Source: Pontiella desulfatans (lineage in GTDB: Bacteria; Verrucomicrobiota; Kiritimatiellia; Kiritimatiellales; Pontiellaceae). Taken from it: a stretch of 64,000 nucleotides of DNA. Within the stretch, counting starts at the first letter, position 1, and each line of letters opens with the position of its first letter. A program made the position numbers and the translations under genes. Location of the stretch: assembly GCF_900890425.1 (NCBI RefSeq), contig NZ_CAAHFG010000005.1, positions 392,173 through 456,172 on the forward strand. The letters run 5' to 3'. Shown piece after piece: positions 41,422 to 51,444 of this stretch. The notes under the pieces are model-generated. The model saw only the letters and a list, made by a program, of their open reading frames with translations, was not told the DNA's origin and made no database searches.

Positions 41422-42846
41422 ATGGAAGCGAACAAACGGATCCGGTTTATCGGGTTGCTGGCGGTCGGCCTGCTTCTGGCTGTCGGCGCGGAGGACCGCA
41501 AAAGCAATATCACCTCCGCCGATGCCCGCCGGACCGTGGGCGAAGTGGCGGCATTCCAGCAGTTTCCGGCCGACTACCGGCTGGCGCGCATGGGGAGCAT
41601 CCGGGGCGGGGAGGCCTTCTTCCACATCTTCACAACCTGGCTCAAGGATACGGGGAAGTGGCGGACGCTGGTGTTCGAGAACAGCGGGGCCTACCTGGGC
41701 TACTACGAGACCAGCAACGAGCCGGCCGAGCTGGAAAAGTCGGGCATCACCTATCCCGGCCACAGCTATAGCGCCGAGTCTGGCGACAATGCCGAGGGCG
41801 AGTTCGACAGCGGCGATTCGCACACCATCGTTTTTTCCACGAACGGGCCGCCGGATCTCGTGAAGTTCGAGGAAAAAACCTTCACCTTTGTTTCGTCCCC
41901 CAAGCGCATCCGGCCGGATACCCCCGGCTATCGCTTCGTCCTCGTGGCCAACCGCATGGCCGATTCCATCAACCAGGGCCGCTATCTGCGCATCCGCGAC
42001 GATTTCAGCGCGCGGGCCCTCGCCAAGCTTTCCGAGGAGCGGACGAAAACCGCCTTTGCCAACCTGCGCCAGCGGCTGGGCAAGATCGAACGCCTCGATG
42101 CCCCCTGGGTGCAGCAGGAAAGCATCGCGGTCTTTCCGGTCTCGTTCGAGAAGGGGGTGGTTGGCCTGGAACTTTCGCTGGATGCCGACGACAAGATTAG
42201 CGGACTCCGGATTCTGCCCTTCACGACCGCCTTCCCCGAGCTGCCGCCCCACCAGACGGCCCTCACGTTGCCCTACGGAGGGCGGTGGCGCGTGATGTGG
42301 GGAGGCGACAACCGGCAGACGAGCAAATATTTCGGCAACCGTGTCCGGCAACATGCGCGCGAGTTCGTGATTGCCGATCGCTATGGGCTGACCTATCTCG
42401 AAGAAGGGAAAAAGAACGCCGACTTCTTCGCCTTCGGCCGCCCGGTCGTGGCGCCCGCCGCCGGCGAGGTGATCGCCGTGGTGAACGGGGTGGAGGACAA
42501 CCGGCCGCGCTCGCCCAACACCTTTGCGGGGCTCGGAAACATGGTGGTCATCCAGCATGCGACCAACGAGGTGTCGGTGATTGGCCACCTGATGAACGAC
42601 AGCATCCTGGTCAAGACCGGCCAGGTGGTGGCGGTGCGACAGCCCATTGCACGATGCGGCAACTCCGGCGACTCGACCCAACCGAGCATCTACTACCACC
42701 TGCAGGACAATCCCGCGCCCGACACCGGCTCGGGTTATCGACCCCAATTCCGCAACGTGCTCATTTGGGATCGTGGCCGGGGGCGGGTCGATGCCAAGCA
42801 CTCGCCGTCGCGCGGCGAATATGTCGAGCAGCATTCAGCGCCGTAG
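41422..42846 (+). CDS. Secreted M23-like peptidase domain protein
   Basis: About 474 residues from ATG 41422 (AAAGGAG upstream). Hydrophobic leader IRFIGLLAVGLLLAVGA. Residues 30-270 are an unrecognised N-terminal region. The C-terminal 200 residues follow the lysostaphin-type layout: RVRQHAREFVIAD, FGRPVVAPAAGEVIAVVNGVEDN, GNMVVIQHATNEVSVIGHLMNDSI, GQVVAVRQPIARCGNSGDSTQPSIYYHLQ. The usual HxxxD and HxH ligands are partly altered, as in some degenerate M23 members, so activity on peptidoglycan is uncertain. Confidence 0.8.
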   Translation: MEANKRIRFIGLLAVGLLLAVGAEDRKSNITSADARRTVGEVAAFQQFPADYRLARMGSIRGGEAFFHIFTTWLKDTGKWRTLVFENSGAYLGYYETSNEPAELEKSGITYPGHSYSAESGDNAEGEFDSGDSHTIVFSTNGPPDLVKFEEKTFTFVSSPKRIRPDTPGYRFVLVANRMADSINQGRYLRIRDDFSARALAKLSEERTKTAFANLRQRLGKIERLDAPWVQQESIAVFPVSFEKGVVGLELSLDADDKISGLRILPFTTAFPELPPHQTALTLPYGGRWRVMWGGDNRQTSKYFGNRVRQHAREFVIADRYGLTYLEEGKKNADFFAFGRPVVAPAAGEVIAVVNGVEDNRPRSPNTFAGLGNMVVIQHATNEVSVIGHLMNDSILVKTGQVVAVRQPIARCGNSGDSTQPSIYYHLQDNPAPDTGSGYRPQFRNVLIWDRGRGRVDAKHSPSRGEYVEQHSAP

Positions 42847-42880
42847 GGAAACCCCAACGCGGCTTATGCAGGGAAATTAG

Positions 42881-42957
42881 GCAAAATGATTTAATGCAAA
42901 ATGTTGAACACGCGACCATCCAACTCGAAGCCAACATTTTGCATTAAATGATTTTGC
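42881..42957. repeat. 26-bp inverted repeat between convergent genes
   Basis: Arms 42881-42906 and 42932-42957 match at 25 of 26 positions around a 25-nt spacer. AT-rich arms starting GCAAAATGATTTAATGC. It may act as bidirectional terminator for the peptidase and deoB genes, or be a small transposon-like element. Confidence 0.75.
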
Positions 42958-42993
42958 TATCATCGTTCTGGCGCATAGGGGGGGCGGTTTTCG

Positions 42994-44160
42994 TTAAACC
43001 AGGAAGGCCTTTCCCCTCGGCAACGGGTTGATCCCGAAGCGGGTGGCGAGGGATTGGGCCATGTCGTAGAAGCCTTGGCGGATGCCGAGGCTTTTCCCAT
43101 CACGCCCCGGTTCGTAGGAAAGCAACGGCACAAATTCGCGCGTGTGGTCGGTGCCCCTGAAGGTGGGGTCGTTCCCGTGGTCGGCGGTCAGCAGCAGCGC
43201 ATCGCCGGGTTCCAGCTTCGGCAGGAACGAGGCGAGCCACGCGTCGGTTTGCTCCAGTGCCTGCGCATAGCCCGCGGGATCGCGCCGGTGGCCGTAGAGC
43301 ATGTCGAAGTCGATGAAGTTCGCGAAGATGAGACCGTCGCCCTCCTTCTCCATGAACTGATCGACCACCTTTTGCGACTCCTCGGTATTGCCCGAATGGA
43401 TGCTCTCCGTAATACCACGGTGCGCCACGATGTCCTCGATCTTGCCGACGGCATAGACGGGGATGCCGGCATCGAACAGGCGTTCGGTAATGAGCGGCTC
43501 CTCGGGCGTGAAGGCATAGTCGCGCCGGTCTTCGGTGCGCTCGAAGGCGCCCGGTTTCCCAATGAACGGACGGGCAATCACGCGGCCAACCTTCAGCGGA
43601 TCGCACAGGCGCCGGGCCATCTCGCAACCGCGGTAGAGCTCGTCAAGCGGGATGGTTTCGTTGTGCGCGGCCAGCTGCATCACCGAGTCGGCGCTGGTAT
43701 AGGCGATCCACGCGCCGGTGCGCATGTGCTCTTCGCCCAGCTCGTCGATGATCGCGATGCCGCTGGCCGCCTTGTTGCCAATGACCAGGCGACCGGTGGC
43801 CGCCTCGAACGCCTCCAGCAGCTCCGGCGGGAAGGAAGGGAACTCCATCGGAAAATTATGGAAGCCCGGATCGATCTCCAATCCGCAGATTTCCCAATGG
43901 CCGGTAATGGTGTCCTTGCCGACCGAGGCTTCCTGCATCATGCCGAATGAAGCCAACGGCTGTTCCGCCGGAGGAATTCCAGGGATTGGAAAATCGGGAC
44001 GAATGTTTCCGAGGCCGAGTTTTCCAAGGGTTGGAAGTTTGAGCCCGCCGACGGCCTCGCCGATATGTTGGAGCGTGGCGCTGCCTCCGTCGCCATAGTC
44101 CGCCGCATCCGGCGCCGCGCCGATCCCCACCGAATCCAGAACAATCAAAACCACTTTCAT
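42994..44160 (-). CDS. deoB: Phosphopentomutase
   Basis: 388 residues, full family length. N-terminal metal/phosphorylation region MKVVLIVLDSVGIGAAPDA, ASVGKDTITGHWEICG with the phosphorylated Thr, SADSVMQLAAHNE, FANFIDFDMLYGHRRDP and TADHGNDPTFRGTDHTRE. Interconverts (deoxy)ribose-1- and -5-phosphate with Mn in nucleoside salvage, in the cytoplasm. It contains one exact and one near copy of the TTCCAA-N3-TTGGAA palindrome. Stands alone here. Confidence 0.97.
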   Translation of the reverse strand: MKVVLIVLDSVGIGAAPDAADYGDGGSATLQHIGEAVGGLKLPTLGKLGLGNIRPDFPIPGIPPAEQPLASFGMMQEASVGKDTITGHWEICGLEIDPGFHNFPMEFPSFPPELLEAFEAATGRLVIGNKAASGIAIIDELGEEHMRTGAWIAYTSADSVMQLAAHNETIPLDELYRGCEMARRLCDPLKVGRVIARPFIGKPGAFERTEDRRDYAFTPEEPLITERLFDAGIPVYAVGKIEDIVAHRGITESIHSGNTEESQKVVDQFMEKEGDGLIFANFIDFDMLYGHRRDPAGYAQALEQTDAWLASFLPKLEPGDALLLTADHGNDPTFRGTDHTREFVPLLSYEPGRDGKSLGIRQGFYDMAQSLATRFGINPLPRGKAFLV

Positions 44161-44215
44161 AACGAAAGAGGCTGGGGCAAAGGGGTGCTGTTTACAAAGT
44201 AATTATCGACAAAAT

Positions 44216-44326
44216 GAGTAGAGCCTGCGCTACCGAGTGAGGCCACGTTGCCGAGGCCAACTCGGCTCACGTGGCGCGCTGGCTGCCCCGAAAGCGGAGA
44301 GCCACCACGTAGTGGAGGCTTTACTC
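44216..44326. repeat. Hairpin element supplying the 3' end of the following gene
   Basis: GAGTAGAGCCTGCGCTAC (from 44216) is complementary with few mismatches to GTAGTGGAGGCTTTACTC (44309-44326), with further internal stems (CCGAGTGAGGCCACG / CGTGGC). The stop codon of the minus-strand 977-residue gene (44321-44323) lies inside the arm. It probably serves as terminator. Confidence 0.6.
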
Positions 44327-47254
44327 CTCGTAGCGCAGGTTGTAGGGGAAGGGGATTTCGCGCGGGGCGGCGGTTTCGCCTTCGGCCAGGGCGGAGTAGC
44401 TGCTTTCGGGCAGTTGGCGCGAGACGGCGTAGTGGTAGAAGTAGAGTTCGATGTCGTCGAGCTCGTCGATGTCGAGCACGGGGATGCCGAGGTCTTCGGT
44501 CGGGATGGTGAGGTTCCAGCCGGTGGTGGCCACGCTGCGCTCCTTGAAAATGTCGATTTCCTGAACGGTGGGTGGCACGCGGGGATCGGCGCTGAGCTGC
44601 ATGGTGACGGGCGACTTGAGCGCCTCGCTGAAGCGCCACTTGGCGGAGGGGGCGTGGAAATACCAGTAGCGCGTGCCGTAGGCGGTCTCTTCGTTCTGCA
44701 GCCGGTCGGGGCGCTCGGGATGGAAGGTGCCGACATCGAAGTTGCGGATGAAGCCGGTGCCGCCGTAGGAGAGCTCGCCGGCGAGCTGGGTGCGGCCGAG
44801 CGAATGGTCGCCGGGCAGGTTGATCTTCAGCCATTTGATCTTGTCGAGGAAGAGGCCGGCGCTGAGCACGGTGCCTTCGTCGTCGCGCCGCGCCCCGCGG
44901 TAGAAGGTTCCACCGGGGATTTCGCGCCGCGTGCTGAAGGTCAGTTTAATGTTGCCGATGGCATCCATTTTGGTGCGAAGGTAGCTACGGAACGCCTCGG
45001 ACGCCGTGAGCGTGGCCGGGGATTCGGGGTCGGCCGGATCGGCATAGAAGAGCTGGTTGGTGCCGTTGAACTCCCGGTAGCCGAGGAAATCCTCGCGAAC
45101 GGAAAACCAGTCGAAATAGTCGTCCTGCGGAAGTTGCACGAGGCTGTTGAAGCTGACCATGGCGTTGTACATCTGTTCGAGCTCATTGGCGTTGCGCAAT
45201 TTGAAGAGGGTGTCGGTCGACCATTTGCGCCCGAGGAAGAAATAGTTCATGAAGGGGGTGTTCCATTTGTATTCGAGTGCGCGCGCCATGAAGTAGATCC
45301 ACTTTTGCGCCTCGTCGAACGAGAGGTTAGCCAGCAGGGTCTGGTGCTGGTGGCGCAGGCGGTGGACGGGGTCGGCGAAGTAGCGCCCGGAGAGGCTCTG
45401 CCGGCTCCCGGCCAAGGTCCGCTCCAGATCCTCTTTCTCGCCGATCAGCGCGGCGAGGCGCCCGAGTTCCTGCTTGAGCAGGATTGCGGCTTCCTGCGAA
45501 TCGATCGCCAGCGTTTTCATGCCCAGCATCAGGGTTTCCACCTTGGCGGCGCTTTCGATGTTTTCCAGCTTCGCGTTTTCCTGGGCGGCCAGTTTTTCCT
45601 TCTCGGCCTCCAGCTGCCCCTTGCCCTCTTCGGCTGCGGCTTGCACCACCGCATTGGCGGCATGCGCGGCAACGCCGGGGCTCACGCTCACGCTGAAGCC
45701 CAAAAAACCGCCGGAGACCGAGATGCCATCGGCGGCCGCCGCCATCTCGTTGGCGAACGCCTGCGCGGCGTTGATGTGGCCGATCCACTCCGTCAGGCTC
45801 GCTTGCCGGTTGCCGTAGTAGACATAGGTGCTCTGGATGGATTGCGAACGCCCGACCTCGATGCGCACCTCGGCCTCCAGGTTGGCGATCTCGGTCCGGT
45901 TGCGCTGGATTTGCAGTTTGGCGATATCGATGCTTCTGAGCTGTTGCCAGATTTCGCAGCCTTCGTTTGTATCGGGGCGCTCGTATTCGGGTTCGCCGGG
46001 ATAGGCGCCGGTAATTTGGAAAAGGCGGTCCTCGGCGGTTTCGGTAATGTAGCCGAGCTGGGTTTCGAGCTGGTCCTGGTAGCCGCGGTAGTCGTCGTAG
46101 GACGCAACGGCACTCGCCTGCAATTCCATGGCATAGCGCAACGGGCTGGAGAGGTCGGTGGGATTCAGCCGGAGTTCGTAGGCATCGAACGAATCGAAAA
46201 CATCCTCCGATTGCCCCGCAAATTTTTGCACCAGCATCAGGAAATCGTCCTCGAACCCGAGTGGGCCGGACCCGTCCCGGATGGATTGGGCCAGGGCCTC
46301 CAGGTTGGCCAGGCTAACAGCCACGCCTTCGGCGGATTCCGCCAGGCCGGAGGCGTCGTCGATGTCAAGATTCGGGAAAAGGCCGAGCAATGTTGACTGC
46401 TGCAGGAAAAGGAAGCGCAGGGCATCGGTGGCCAGGGTTTTGGCGTCTTCCGGATCCCCCGCATTGTTTCGGCTGGCCTTGAGCTGTCCGAGGGCTTCCG
46501 CCGAGCGGCCGAAGTCGCGCAGGCCGTTGAACAGCAGGACCAGATCCTTGTAGCCGTCGAACAGGGGGGCGGTGCTTCCGCTCACGGAAACCAGGTTGGT
46601 GCCGTCGAGGTAGCTGGCCGGTTCCAGTCCGCGGGCGGGCACGAGATTCCTGAAGACCGTGTAGCCCGCCGGCGGGGAGCCGGGCTGGCCCAGGTTGTCG
46701 GCCAGGAGGGCGAGGAAGCCTGCGAGCGCAGAACGGTAGGCCTCCAGGGCCTGCGCATGCAGGTTGATCTCGTCGTCGATAACCAGGCCGGTGGCAACCG
46801 TCGCCGGTCCCATGCGTATTCTGTCGGCGGTCCGGCCATCCGGCATTCGCATGTTTCCGGCCAGGATGAATTCCGCCGCCAGACGGTCGTAATAGAGGTC
46901 GAGCAGGAGGTTTTGCAGGAGCGTGCTTTCCGGCTGGGAGGCCAAGCCTGCGCGCAGTTCGTTTTCGGCGGTTTGGGCGCGGCTGCGTTCGGCCGCCCCG
47001 TAGAGCGCGCCCATGTTCGCGGCATCCGCCCGGATGCCGGTTCCGCTGTCGGTATAGAGCAGCACCTTGTAGCGGAAGGCCGCGATGTCCCGTTGCGCCG
47101 GGGCGGCATCCGGCCAATAGAGCTTTTGCCTTACGCTTTCGGCGACGTTCGTCTCATTGGCGAAGGCCGTGCCGAAGCAGGCCAGGCAGGCGAGACCAAC
47201 GAAGACGGTCAAGCACGGCACATGGAATTTCGTGAGTGGATTCAGTGTTTTCAT
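44321..47254 (-). CDS. Large secreted protein with coiled-coil core, unknown function
   Basis: About 977 residues from ATG 47254 with AAGGAG upstream and a signal peptide (CLTVFVGLACLACFGTAFA). The first 450 residues are helical. A long coiled coil lies at about 535-620 (KGQLEAEKEKLAAQENAKLENIE ... ELGRLAALIGEKEDLERTL). The last 250 residues look beta-rich (IKWLKINLPGDHS, VLDIDELDDIELYFYHY). No catalytic motif was recognised. Second gene of an operon, 16 nt after the beta-helix gene. The helical bundle plus coiled coil plus beta end faintly recalls Tc-toxin-like or large adhesive proteins, but this is not a supported assignment. Confidence 0.8.
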   Translation of the reverse strand: MKTLNPLTKFHVPCLTVFVGLACLACFGTAFANETNVAESVRQKLYWPDAAPAQRDIAAFRYKVLLYTDSGTGIRADAANMGALYGAAERSRAQTAENELRAGLASQPESTLLQNLLLDLYYDRLAAEFILAGNMRMPDGRTADRIRMGPATVATGLVIDDEINLHAQALEAYRSALAGFLALLADNLGQPGSPPAGYTVFRNLVPARGLEPASYLDGTNLVSVSGSTAPLFDGYKDLVLLFNGLRDFGRSAEALGQLKASRNNAGDPEDAKTLATDALRFLFLQQSTLLGLFPNLDIDDASGLAESAEGVAVSLANLEALAQSIRDGSGPLGFEDDFLMLVQKFAGQSEDVFDSFDAYELRLNPTDLSSPLRYAMELQASAVASYDDYRGYQDQLETQLGYITETAEDRLFQITGAYPGEPEYERPDTNEGCEIWQQLRSIDIAKLQIQRNRTEIANLEAEVRIEVGRSQSIQSTYVYYGNRQASLTEWIGHINAAQAFANEMAAAADGISVSGGFLGFSVSVSPGVAAHAANAVVQAAAEEGKGQLEAEKEKLAAQENAKLENIESAAKVETLMLGMKTLAIDSQEAAILLKQELGRLAALIGEKEDLERTLAGSRQSLSGRYFADPVHRLRHQHQTLLANLSFDEAQKWIYFMARALEYKWNTPFMNYFFLGRKWSTDTLFKLRNANELEQMYNAMVSFNSLVQLPQDDYFDWFSVREDFLGYREFNGTNQLFYADPADPESPATLTASEAFRSYLRTKMDAIGNIKLTFSTRREIPGGTFYRGARRDDEGTVLSAGLFLDKIKWLKINLPGDHSLGRTQLAGELSYGGTGFIRNFDVGTFHPERPDRLQNEETAYGTRYWYFHAPSAKWRFSEALKSPVTMQLSADPRVPPTVQEIDIFKERSVATTGWNLTIPTEDLGIPVLDIDELDDIELYFYHYAVSRQLPESSYSALAEGETAAPREIPFPYNLRYEE

Positions 47255-47270
47255 GATCGGTCTCCTTTCT

Positions 47271-50200
47271 TCAGGGAACGGGGTGGAGGGGAACTTCGTG
47301 ACCGGAGGCTGCGGTGGGAGGGCGGTCCAGCACGAACGGGGCGGTCTGCACCGAGTTGAGATGCGGCTTGCCCGGTAGCTTGACGACCAGCGTTGCCGTG
47401 CCTTCGATGCGGTCGGGGCCGACGTTGGTCTCCCCGGGACTGTTGGCCGCTTCGAGCCGAAGATCCATGAGGTTGATGAACCCCGCCGGGGTGTCCGCGA
47501 AAACCGGCAGCGCAATGTTCGTGGCCACTGCCGTGAAGGCGCTTTCCGAGAAGGCAAGCTGGACGAGGGCGTTGGAGGGGAAAAAGCCGAACCCGTCGCT
47601 CTGGAGCCGCCCGTTGAATGTGCCGCCATCTTGCAGCATCGTGAGGGAGAATCCCAGCATGCCGCACCCGGTTTCGATCACAATCTGCCAGTCGGCATCG
47701 TTTTCCTCGATGGTCATCCGGCAGGTCTGGCTACCGAGCTCCACCTCGCCGCTTGCGGCATCGAGCGACAGGGTCAGGTGTTCGAGCTGCCCGGTTCCGG
47801 CGTCGTCTTCGAGGAAGGCGGCGGGCAACGGAACAACAGCCGTGGTACCGTTCACCTCCACCGATCCCGCATGGCCGATCCCTGTTTCATCCGTCCAGGT
47901 ATAATCGAGGGTGCCGGTGAAGACGCCGCTGAACACCACGACGGCCCCGGCGGCGCGTGTGCCCTCCGTGGTTCCAACCTCCCCGGAATGGAATCCGGCC
48001 TGCAGCAGGCCCTGCCCGGTTGCCCGGTAGAAACCGGAATTCCCGGGAGCCGATCCCAGATCGATCTCATAGTGGCCGCCGCCGAGGTCCTGGAGGTTCG
48101 TGGCGCATGCCCACGTGCTGGTGGCCGACAAGTCCGGGCGGTATTCCACCACATGGCCGGTGGAGGTTCCGGAGCCGTATACCCGCAAGCTCATGATTCC
48201 GGCGGAAACCGACGAACATCCAAGGGAGAGCAACCCCGCCGGATCCAGCGGTACGACGCTCAGGGTGAAGGTCTGGCAGGCGGACTGCATGCCGTCGCTG
48301 GCCGTCACGGTGATCTGGGCGGAACCCGAATGGTTGGGATCCGGAATGATGCCAAGGCTGTTGCCGTCCGGCACGAGCCCGCCCGCCGGAAGCAGGACGG
48401 GGTTGTTGCATTCCACCCGTATTTCCACACCGGCGGGAGCCGCGGCAAACCAAACCTGGGTGCTGCCGCCTTGTGCAAGAACGAGGTCGGGCAATGCGGA
48501 GAGCGTGGGCAACTCCGTGGCGAGTGCCGGCATGGTTAGCACCTGGTCGGAGCCATGCACCACGCCAATCCGGTTCGAGGCGACCGCGCGGTAGTGGTAT
48601 GACATCCATGGCAGACGATCCGGCGGGGCACTGCCGATGCCGTGGATGGCATCGGGGGCGCCGGCAACAAGGATCGTTTCGGTGGCGGCTCCGTATGCCG
48701 GTGCCAGGCCATATTCGAACCATGCATACGTCTCCGAACCCTTTGGGTTCACTTCCCCCTGCATGACCGAATTGGTGGTCGGCAATGTGGTGGGGATCGG
48801 CCACCAGACTTGCAGCTCGACCGCGCCGATATCCGCCCGGCCGTTGAAGACGCGCGGGAGGCCCCGCTGGTCGGTGGCGGGCAGGTTCGTTACAGCCCCC
48901 GCATGGATGGCCGGGCTGGCCGCCTGCGGCAGATGCGTGTGGGTCGGACCGCCATTCTCGGCCAGCGGTTCCAGAAGGGCTTCCACGTTGAGCAGGTCGT
49001 TTGAAGCCGAATTAAAACCGGATGCGCTGTTGGTGGTTCCAATGAGATTGTGGCCCATCGATACGAAAGCGCCGCCAACATCGTCGGGGCTGGAAAGATT
49101 GGTGTTCGAGGCCACGATGGTGTTAACGCACCCGGCGGTTGCGCCGTTAATGATGCCCCCGACCGTGCCGCCGGAGCCGGTGGTTCCCGTGGTTCCATGC
49201 CCGTACAAGCCGCCGGATCCGCCCGCTCCCCCCGTTCCGCCCGGACCGGCCGAGTTGTAGGCGATGGTGCCGCTTGCCACGGAAAGGGTGCCGGAATTCC
49301 ATAGGCCTCCACCGCTGCCGCCTGAACCGCCGTTGCCGCCATTGCCGCCATTGCCATGATACAGGGCGCCGTCGCCACCGTTGCCGCCGCGCCCGCCGTT
49401 TCCGCCCGCGGCATTCTGGTTTCCGCTGAAGGTGCAGTGGTCAACCGTCAGGATTCCGGCGTTGTGGATTGCCCCGCCGCTTCCACCGTTTCCACCGCTT
49501 CCGCCGGGGCCGCCCGTATCCCCCCAGCCCAGCCACGAAACATCGCCGGTCCCGCCGTAACCGCCGCTTCCTCCCAAGCCGCTGGAATTGCCGCTTAGGG
49601 TGCAACGCCTCAAGACCAGCGTTCCGGTGGAAGGGTTGTGGATGCCGCCGCCGTGGCCTCCGGAGCCCCCGTTCCCACCCGATATTTTGCTGCTGTAATG
49701 TCCCGATCGGCCTGCGCCGCCCCAGCCGGCCTGGTTCATGGTGACGGCGCATTCGGTCAGGGTTAGGTTGCCGGCATTGTAGATTCCTCCCCCCGAATCT
49801 CCGGGGCCGCCGGGGGCTCCGGTGTAGGAACCATATGCGCCATTGGCGCCGCGCCCGTTGCGGATGGCGAGGCCGGAGATTGCGACCGTGTTGCTCTCGC
49901 CGATGTTGAACACGCGGCTGGAATGGTTGCCGCTGATGGCCAGCAGATCGGCACCCGGGCCGGTGATGGTGAGATCCTTGTTGATTGCGAGTTCCCCGCT
50001 GGTCAGGACAAGCGTGCCGCTGTTGGTCAGGACAATGGCCGATCCGGCGGGCGCGCCGGCGATCACCTCGCGCAGGGAGCCGGCGCCGCTATCGGCCAGG
50101 TTGATGTCGTCCAGCTGCCAGATCCCGAAAAGTGCGTCGGCGCCATAGGCCGTGCCGCTGCTGTTCGATGCCGCGATCCGGTAGTGGTAGGAGAGGTTGG

Positions 50201-50471
50201 CAACCAATCCGGTCGCCGTGGTTGCGATGGGCATGGCGACGGTGCCGTTGCCCGCATCGATCTCGGCCGTGCTGTTGCCGTAGGCGGTGGTTGCGCCCCA
50301 TTCGAACCAGACCGTGGTGGCGGCGCCGGTGGGGGAGGCCGTTCCGTTGAGCATGTCGGTGGCCGGGAGGGTTTCAACGCTCGGGGCCTGGGCCGCCGAG
50401 CGGGGGATTGCGGCCATCAGGGCGATTGCCGCCGGCAGAATGCCGAGTAGGGTGCTTCGGTGCTTTTTCAT
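47271..50471 (-). CDS. Glycine-rich beta-helix surface protein (choice-of-anchor-Q-like)
   Basis: About 1066 residues from ATG 50471 (AAGGAAA upstream), signal peptide (STLLGILPAAIALMAAIPRSAAQ). Residues 35-110 and again about 550-640 are fibronectin-III-like (TVWFEWGATTAYGNSTAEI, TYAWFEYGLAPAYGAATE). Residues 120-470 form a right-handed beta-helix with CSLREA-type start (AGSLREVIAGAPAGSAIVLTN), long Gly/Asn-rich turns (GGNGGNGGSGGSGGG) and the ending GRADIGAVELQ. A C-terminal beta region follows. Probably exported to the cell surface with the following coiled-coil protein. Confidence 0.85.
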   Translation of the reverse strand: MKKHRSTLLGILPAAIALMAAIPRSAAQAPSVETLPATDMLNGTASPTGAATTVWFEWGATTAYGNSTAEIDAGNGTVAMPIATTATGLVANLSYHYRIAASNSSGTAYGADALFGIWQLDDINLADSGAGSLREVIAGAPAGSAIVLTNSGTLVLTSGELAINKDLTITGPGADLLAISGNHSSRVFNIGESNTVAISGLAIRNGRGANGAYGSYTGAPGGPGDSGGGIYNAGNLTLTECAVTMNQAGWGGAGRSGHYSSKISGGNGGSGGHGGGIHNPSTGTLVLRRCTLSGNSSGLGGSGGYGGTGDVSWLGWGDTGGPGGSGGNGGSGGAIHNAGILTVDHCTFSGNQNAAGGNGGRGGNGGDGALYHGNGGNGGNGGSGGSGGGLWNSGTLSVASGTIAYNSAGPGGTGGAGGSGGLYGHGTTGTTGSGGTVGGIINGATAGCVNTIVASNTNLSSPDDVGGAFVSMGHNLIGTTNSASGFNSASNDLLNVEALLEPLAENGGPTHTHLPQAASPAIHAGAVTNLPATDQRGLPRVFNGRADIGAVELQVWWPIPTTLPTTNSVMQGEVNPKGSETYAWFEYGLAPAYGAATETILVAGAPDAIHGIGSAPPDRLPWMSYHYRAVASNRIGVVHGSDQVLTMPALATELPTLSALPDLVLAQGGSTQVWFAAAPAGVEIRVECNNPVLLPAGGLVPDGNSLGIIPDPNHSGSAQITVTASDGMQSACQTFTLSVVPLDPAGLLSLGCSSVSAGIMSLRVYGSGTSTGHVVEYRPDLSATSTWACATNLQDLGGGHYEIDLGSAPGNSGFYRATGQGLLQAGFHSGEVGTTEGTRAAGAVVVFSGVFTGTLDYTWTDETGIGHAGSVEVNGTTAVVPLPAAFLEDDAGTGQLEHLTLSLDAASGEVELGSQTCRMTIEENDADWQIVIETGCGMLGFSLTMLQDGGTFNGRLQSDGFGFFPSNALVQLAFSESAFTAVATNIALPVFADTPAGFINLMDLRLEAANSPGETNVGPDRIEGTATLVVKLPGKPHLNSVQTAPFVLDRPPTAASGHEVPLHPVP

Positions 50472-50741
50472 GGGATTTCCTTTCGGGATGTGGACGGGGC
50501 TGTCCGGGGAAAGGGTGAGGGGGGCGGGGCGGTGGCGAACCATCGTCTGCGGAGAGTTCGAAATGGGGTGGATCCGTACATGCGCACCTCCCGAACGGCG
50601 GCAACCTACTCCTGTTTCGGGGAAAGGCAATCCAAAATCCGGGCTTATAAATAGGTATTTTCGTTCTTGAATTCACCCGTCTTTACATTTGCCATTTCGG
50701 GCCTTGAACGCACTAATAGGCCAACTTAACCGGAGGTAGTC

Positions 50742-51320
50742 ATGGCATTCACGTTGGAGATCGGGGAGCAGGCACCCGCGTTCAGCCTGCCGGCGACGGA
50801 TGGGAAGACCTATGCGCTGGGCGATTTCGATGAAAAGGTGCTGGTGGTGTTTTTCACCTGCAACCATTGCCCGTATGTGATCGGGTCGGACGAGAACACG
50901 CGGAAGATTGCGGAGCGGTTCGCCCCGGAGGGGGTGAAATTCGTGGCGATCAATTCAAACAGTCCGAACACCTATGCGGAAGACGATTTCGACCATATGG
51001 TCGAGCGGATGGAGGAACACCAGTTCCCGTGGCTCTACCTGCACGACGCCTCGCAGGAGATTGCCGAGGCCTATGGGGCGTTGCGGACGCCGCATTTCTA
51101 TGTTTTCGATGCATCCCGCAAGCTGGCCTATGTGGGCCGGGCGATCGATCATCCGCGCGACCACACGCAGTCGACCACCCACGAGCTGGTGGATGCGCTG
51201 GCGGAGTTGCTGGCCGGGAATCCGGTCTCGGTTCCGGTCACCAATCCGGTGGGGTGCAACGTGAAGTGGGAGGGCAAGGACCGCAAATGGATGCCGCCGG
51301 AAGCCTGCGACCTTGTCTAG
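50742..51320 (+). CDS. Thioredoxin-like (AhpC/TSA-type) redoxin
   Basis: 192 residues, cytoplasmic. [25 protein letters not shown] is the redoxin opening; [10 protein letters not shown] holds the CxxC (Cys-Asn-His-Cys) pair; later [19 protein letters not shown] carries the cis-Pro. The C-terminal segment with [18 protein letters not shown] is typical of this thioredoxin-family subgroup. A thiol peroxidase or reductase role is likely. Good GGAGG ribosome-binding site. Confidence 0.9.
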   Translation: MAFTLEIGEQAPAFSLPATDGKTYALGDFDEKVLVVFFTCNHCPYVIGSDENTRKIAERFAPEGVKFVAINSNSPNTYAEDDFDHMVERMEEHQFPWLYLHDASQEIAEAYGALRTPHFYVFDASRKLAYVGRAIDHPRDHTQSTTHELVDALAELLAGNPVSVPVTNPVGCNVKWEGKDRKWMPPEACDLV

Positions 51321-51444
51321 GGATACGCTTACGCAACCTGAATAATTTATGCTCAGAGGGGTTGAATTTGAAAAAAGCGTACCTATACTGGTTACATTTC
51401 TGGGGAAAGTTATAAATAACCTTACTAACGGAGGAAGAGTACAG

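Noticed and set aside
44237..46396. 719-residue open frame opposite the coiled-coil protein gene
   Set aside because: Same kind of antisense shadow; the minus-strand gene has a signal peptide, ribosome-binding site and domain structure.
49130..49830. Dense short GGN repeats that look like a tandem-repeat or CRISPR-like array
   Set aside because: They keep the reading frame and encode Gly/Asn-rich turns of a beta-helix protein; no constant-length repeat/spacer pattern exists. I found no CRISPR array in the window.
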